Part shown: piece after piece, positions 61,201-64,000 of the stretch
Layout of the letters: the number at the start of each line of letters is the position of its first letter
How positions within the stretch are numbered: position 1 is the stretch's first letter
Position numbers and translations under genes: made by a program
Notes under the pieces: model-generated
Database searches by the model: none
Told to the model about the DNA's origin: nothing
Seen by the model: the letters and a program-made list of their open reading frames with translations, nothing else
NCBI GenBank assembly: GCA_025769875.1
Contig: JAGFNK010000111.1
Coordinates: 62,001 to 126,000 of the forward strand
Reading direction: 5' to 3'
Length of the DNA: 64,000 nucleotides
Origin: Russula earlei
Lineage: Eukaryota; Basidiomycota; Agaricomycetes; Russulales; Russulaceae

Positions 61201-61835
61201 GCCAGTAGGAAAAAGCAAGACATATCTGAGTGAGGGGTAGAAAGGATGGGTATCAGAGATGCACTGTAGAGGGCCCTCCCTAAGGTGTAAGATGATATCT
61301 TGTGAATGCCTAGGCTCATCCCCATCACCTGGAATAATGGCTGCAATCTCATTGATGGCAGCATCAGGGGCATTATAGCAATGCCTATCACATGCAGCAT
61401 CAAAGTGAAGTGAGAGAGTGCAGTCTTGCTCTCTAGGAAGGTGGTGAGTCAACTCATAAGCCTGCTTGAACTTCTGGACTGCAGCATGAGAGCGATAGAG
61501 CATGTCCTGAAGAGTTTGCATGGTGTTTTGATGCAAGTGAGAGTTGGCAGGATGGGCCATGCCCATATTGAGGGCCTGGTCAGGGTCATAAATGTAGAGT
61601 TGAGCATAAGAAGGGGCAGCAGCATCAGGTCCCTCTGGTGGCAAAAGAGACCCAATTCTGTGAATGAGCTCCCCATGAAGCTTAAAGACCCAAGGCCCTT
61701 GTCCTTGATTAACAGAATGATCCACTTGTCTTCCCACTGAGGTAAAGGCCAAAGCATTATTATAAGAGAGAATATGAAGGCGAAATGCTTTAGAAGTGGG
61801 ATCTTGGCCAGTGAGGAGGTTGTAAAGCTCAGGGG
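58251..61835 (-). pseudogene. Helitron-2 Rep/helicase gene
   Basis: Reading leftward, an N-terminal segment (TGQDPTSKAFRLHIL, RFYGGGDLFITMTANPSW) runs to about 60640. The Rep HUH region follows in another frame (IEFQKRGLPHAHIIVFL, then WKYRCHINVE). A linker comes next, then a PIF1-like helicase with Walker A GPGGTGKTYLYN and Walker B VIWDEAPM, GGDFQQILPV and CPVMVLRNLD. Frame breaks are visible near 60630, 60090, 59710 and 58710. At 59710 the family's usual segment between GATSFEQL and QCLEEASH is missing, suggesting an internal deletion. The role in intact relatives is nicking, unwinding and rolling-circle transfer. Confidence 0.92.
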
Positions 61836-62424
61836 TGTTAAGGCTCCAAAGTGCCTTAAATAAGATCAATGGTCGCGTCTATAAACGCGTCCTACCTATG
61901 CAGATATGCTTGAGTCAAGCAAGCAATACTCGTGGAGGGGAAGGAGTGTTAGATCCTTCTAGAGTATGACAACAAGATGAGAGGGGCTCTGCAAACGGGG
62001 TAGGAGTCAACTGTTTGGGATTGGCAAACTAAGTCGAGCTTAAGGCTCAACTGTTTCTACTGGAGGCTTTATATAGCCCTACAGGGATAAGGTTCATACT
62101 ACTGTAGTACTGGTTGGTGCTATAGAAGCAAAAGGCAGCTCATAGAAGCGAGGTTGCTTCTATGTAAACGATCTCGGTGCTGGAAGCATTTAAGTGCTTC
62201 CCCAATCAAGGAATCGACGTACGTGGCGGTACAGGAACATCTGGGACAGAAGCAATGCTACTCATTGCTTCTTCAGTACATTTTCTGAAAGATACGATCA
62301 ACGCGCTCCGAATGTGATATCAAGGAACATAAACGATCAAGATCTGACGCACGCATAATGCAAACAGTGCAGTCCATAGTTCAGGTGTTCCGGCATCTTC
62401 CAGACCCCAAACCACTCGGTAACA
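61836..62424 (-). repeat. Gypsy-3 3' LTR (family E)
   Basis: This LTR matches the gypsy-1 LTRs but is 32 bp shorter through small deletions around 62060 and 62190. It carries TAAGTCGAGCTT near 62031, the full complement partner for the predicted self-priming site. Confidence 0.95.
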
Positions 62425-62465
62425 TTACCCCTCCTTCAGATTGGTGGTCCCACACACCAACGATT

Positions 62466-63995
62466 CTAAAATCGAGTGGTGGGGTCAACGCCATCATCAT
62501 CAAGGGGAGGAGGTGATGTGGTGAAGGTGTATTGGCCTTCTTCTGCTGCCTCATAGGCAGCCAATGCTGAGGCTACTATCGCCTCTGACTCCTCAGCAGT
62601 GGCTGAAGGAGACATGATCTGTGGGAGTCTGTCAGAGTCCCTAGGTAACCTCCAGACTGGAGGTGTGTCTGAGCGAAGAGGAGTCGTAGTGAAAGGTTCT
62701 TGAAAGGTCCTGGACCCTTCTCCTTTCGCTACCTGCAAAATGCGCGGGTTAGCAGTGTCCTCCCTCTCCTGGTCGGACTTCCTCTTCCTGCTCGGGTGTG
62801 CCTGTTCCCATCCTCGGTGGAAAGGGCATGATCTGATTGGTGTATAGGAACGATGATAGGGAGGCACTAGGCAATGTGAGGCAGCATCTGCTGCCAGTTG
62901 GTCGTGGCAATACTGGTGGGGCAGTGGACAGTACTTGTTAAAATGTCCTACCTCGCCACAATACTTGCATCGGTTCCTTTTCCTCCTCCCTTCTATCATG
63001 TTCAGCTGCTGAGGCTCCGGAATGAAATCAGCCGTTGCAGTAGACGCTTCCCCGCTGCTGCTATAGGAATGGTAATAGATAGAGCTCTGGGGGGAAGGGT
63101 TTGGTGACGCTTCCGATCCTGCTCCTCCTCGAAGGCGCATACCGGACATGGTTTGGAGGACGTTCATCTCCTCTTCCGAATACCCTTGCACCGTCGTAGG
63201 TGTGGGGCTGGCTGGTACTGGTTCTGGGTCAGAGGTAGCATACCCCTGAGCGATGTCTGCCAAAGGCAGCTGAGGGACGAAGACGGGTAGAGGGGGAGTG
63301 GGCTGCCCAGCCCGATAGTTGGTGAGGAGTTCTTCAGCCCAGACACCTGGAGGGGTTTCTCCCTGGCTACAGCCTGCTTCAATGAACTCCCAACAACGTG
63401 AGCGTACTTTGGCTGCCACCATTCTCTCCTTGGCTTCAGCCCTGTCTCTCTCTACTCCTTGCTTCTCAGCTAGGTACTTGCTGAGCTTGTAGCGCAGCTG
63501 CTTCTCCTCTTCTTCAAGCACCTTGTAGTTAGCTTCCAGTGTCTCTTGTAAGGTGTAGAGATGGTCCAAGCGGTAGAGTTCTGCCTGCAGCCCATAGTCG
63601 CCTAGCAGGTAGAGGGTCTGTCTCCAGCGCCCTTCGAACTGCCTCTCTGTGTCGAAGCAGTCTAAGTCATGTTCGTCTTGGCCATAGTTATAGAGGTTAT
63701 AGCAAGGGGTGGCCTGGAGGATCTCGCCATAGTCTGCATGGCCTTCTCCATTCTTCCCCCTCACTCTTGGCTCTCCCAAGGCAACGTCATAGGCCACATA
63801 CCTGGCCGGTTTGTTGCCCCAAGTCATGCCATCAGGAATGTCAATCCCTGTGTGGTGTCTGTCAGCATCCCATCGTACCCAAGGCTCTCCAGGGTGGGTA
63901 TCCTGGGCAAGAGTGCTGGTGGGGGACGTCACATCCCAATCCCCAGGCTGAACGTCGACTTGGTCAGCAGGGGGTCCAAATTCGAGAGGACGCAT
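62466..63995 (-). CDS. Gypsy-3 pol C-terminal region with coiled coil and CCHC knuckle (partial)
   Basis: The frame is open from the right edge to the stop at 62466 (at least 509 residues) and is the uninterrupted equivalent of gypsy-1 20742-23740. It contains a coiled coil-like stretch (LEEEEKQLRYKLSKYLAEKQ), a Pro-rich segment, a knuckle CKYCGEVGHFNKYC and an acidic Ala/Glu-rich C-terminus. No internal stop is seen over 1.5 kb, although other parts of this family copy lie outside the window. It is intact as far as visible, which suggests the region is under selection in active members. Confidence 0.85.
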   Translation of the reverse strand: MRPLEFGPPADQVDVQPGDWDVTSPTSTLAQDTHPGEPWVRWDADRHHTGIDIPDGMTWGNKPARYVAYDVALGEPRVRGKNGEGHADYGEILQATPCYNLYNYGQDEHDLDCFDTERQFEGRWRQTLYLLGDYGLQAELYRLDHLYTLQETLEANYKVLEEEEKQLRYKLSKYLAEKQGVERDRAEAKERMVAAKVRSRCWEFIEAGCSQGETPPGVWAEELLTNYRAGQPTPPLPVFVPQLPLADIAQGYATSDPEPVPASPTPTTVQGYSEEEMNVLQTMSGMRLRGGAGSEASPNPSPQSSIYYHSYSSSGEASTATADFIPEPQQLNMIEGRRKRNRCKYCGEVGHFNKYCPLPHQYCHDQLAADAASHCLVPPYHRSYTPIRSCPFHRGWEQAHPSRKRKSDQEREDTANPRILQVAKGEGSRTFQEPFTTTPLRSDTPPVWRLPRDSDRLPQIMSPSATAEESEAIVASALAAYEAAEEGQYTFTTSPPPLDDDGVDPTTRF

Positions 63996-64000
63996 ATCTG

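Larger units (their letters stand above)
55634..61835 (-). mobile_element. Helitron-2 (3' end to gypsy-3 insertion point)
   Basis: This is a rolling-circle transposon on the minus strand encoding a Rep-helicase. Its 5' part continues beyond the gypsy-3 insertion at 61836 and off the window. The 3' end is taken at 55634, where similarity with Helitron-3 stops. Three nested LTRs split the helicase C-terminus. At least four frame breaks mean the copy is non-autonomous. Confidence 0.9.
61836..64000 (-). mobile_element. Gypsy-3: second copy of the gypsy-1 family, truncated by the window edge
   Basis: A 589-bp LTR (61836-62424) is followed by the same purine tract and C-terminal coding region as gypsy-1. 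It is inserted in the Helitron-2 gene after AGGGG (61831-61835), the expected left half of the target duplication; the right half is outside the window. Confidence 0.93.

Overview
This looks like a piece of a filamentous basidiomycete nuclear genome, most likely Agaricomycetes. The grounds are: genes dense in short (about 46-100 bp) GT-AG introns, a four-exon histone H4 gene, an F-box-like family I know mainly from Agaricomycetes, chromodomain Ty3/gypsy elements, and Helitrons with PIF1-type helicases. No rRNA, tRNA, CRISPR array or bacterial-style operon was seen.

The window has two compartments. Bases 1 to about 17,030 are host sequence with four recognisable genes: a secreted/vacuolar serine carboxypeptidase (384-2392, minus, 8 exons), a Pumilio/PUF RNA-binding protein (2956-5582, minus, 13 exons), an F-box-like protein (8752-11141, plus, multi-exon, one unresolved frame conflict) and histone H4 (16514-17023, minus, 4 exons). 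Two long stretches (5.6-8.75 kb and 11.1-16.5 kb) hold no gene I can support; the second is GC- and CpG-rich with long homopolymers.

From about 18.4 kb to the right edge the DNA is a nested transposon island. Most insertions can be placed to the base because TG...CA termini and exact 5-bp target duplications are visible. Helitron-1 (minus) carries an 11.2-kb chromodomain gypsy element (gypsy-1, TSD CCTGC), which itself carries three solo LTRs (TSDs TTTCT, GTCCA, ACTTC). Another solo LTR (CTTAA) and a 6.7-kb gypsy element (gypsy-2, GAAAG) sit in or beside the same Helitron. A Tc1/mariner-type element (44061-50638, TA duplication) has about 0.77-kb terminal inverted repeats built from 154-bp tandem units. 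It holds a broken DDE transposase, a captured acetyl-CoA synthetase fragment and a solo LTR (TACTG). Helitron-2 (55.6-61.8 kb) is split by three solo LTRs nested in each other (AGCAC > ATAAC > GTACG) and by a third gypsy copy (gypsy-3) that runs off the right edge.

Two blocks beside the Tc1 element (about 41-44 kb and 51.4-55.6 kb) are collinear copies of an unrecognised array, in which A-rich purine runs ending in ACGCAC recur every 100-250 bp. One copy is CpG-rich, the other has TpG/CpA instead. With recurrent CGA-to-TGA stops in the transposon genes, this points to CpG-directed C-to-T decay of repeats. The most unusual features are this array; an extra zinc-knuckle region downstream of, or fused to, the chromodomain in two distinct gypsy lineages; predicted Tf1-like self-priming sites in both; and a young-looking gypsy element that has lost protease and most of reverse transcriptase.
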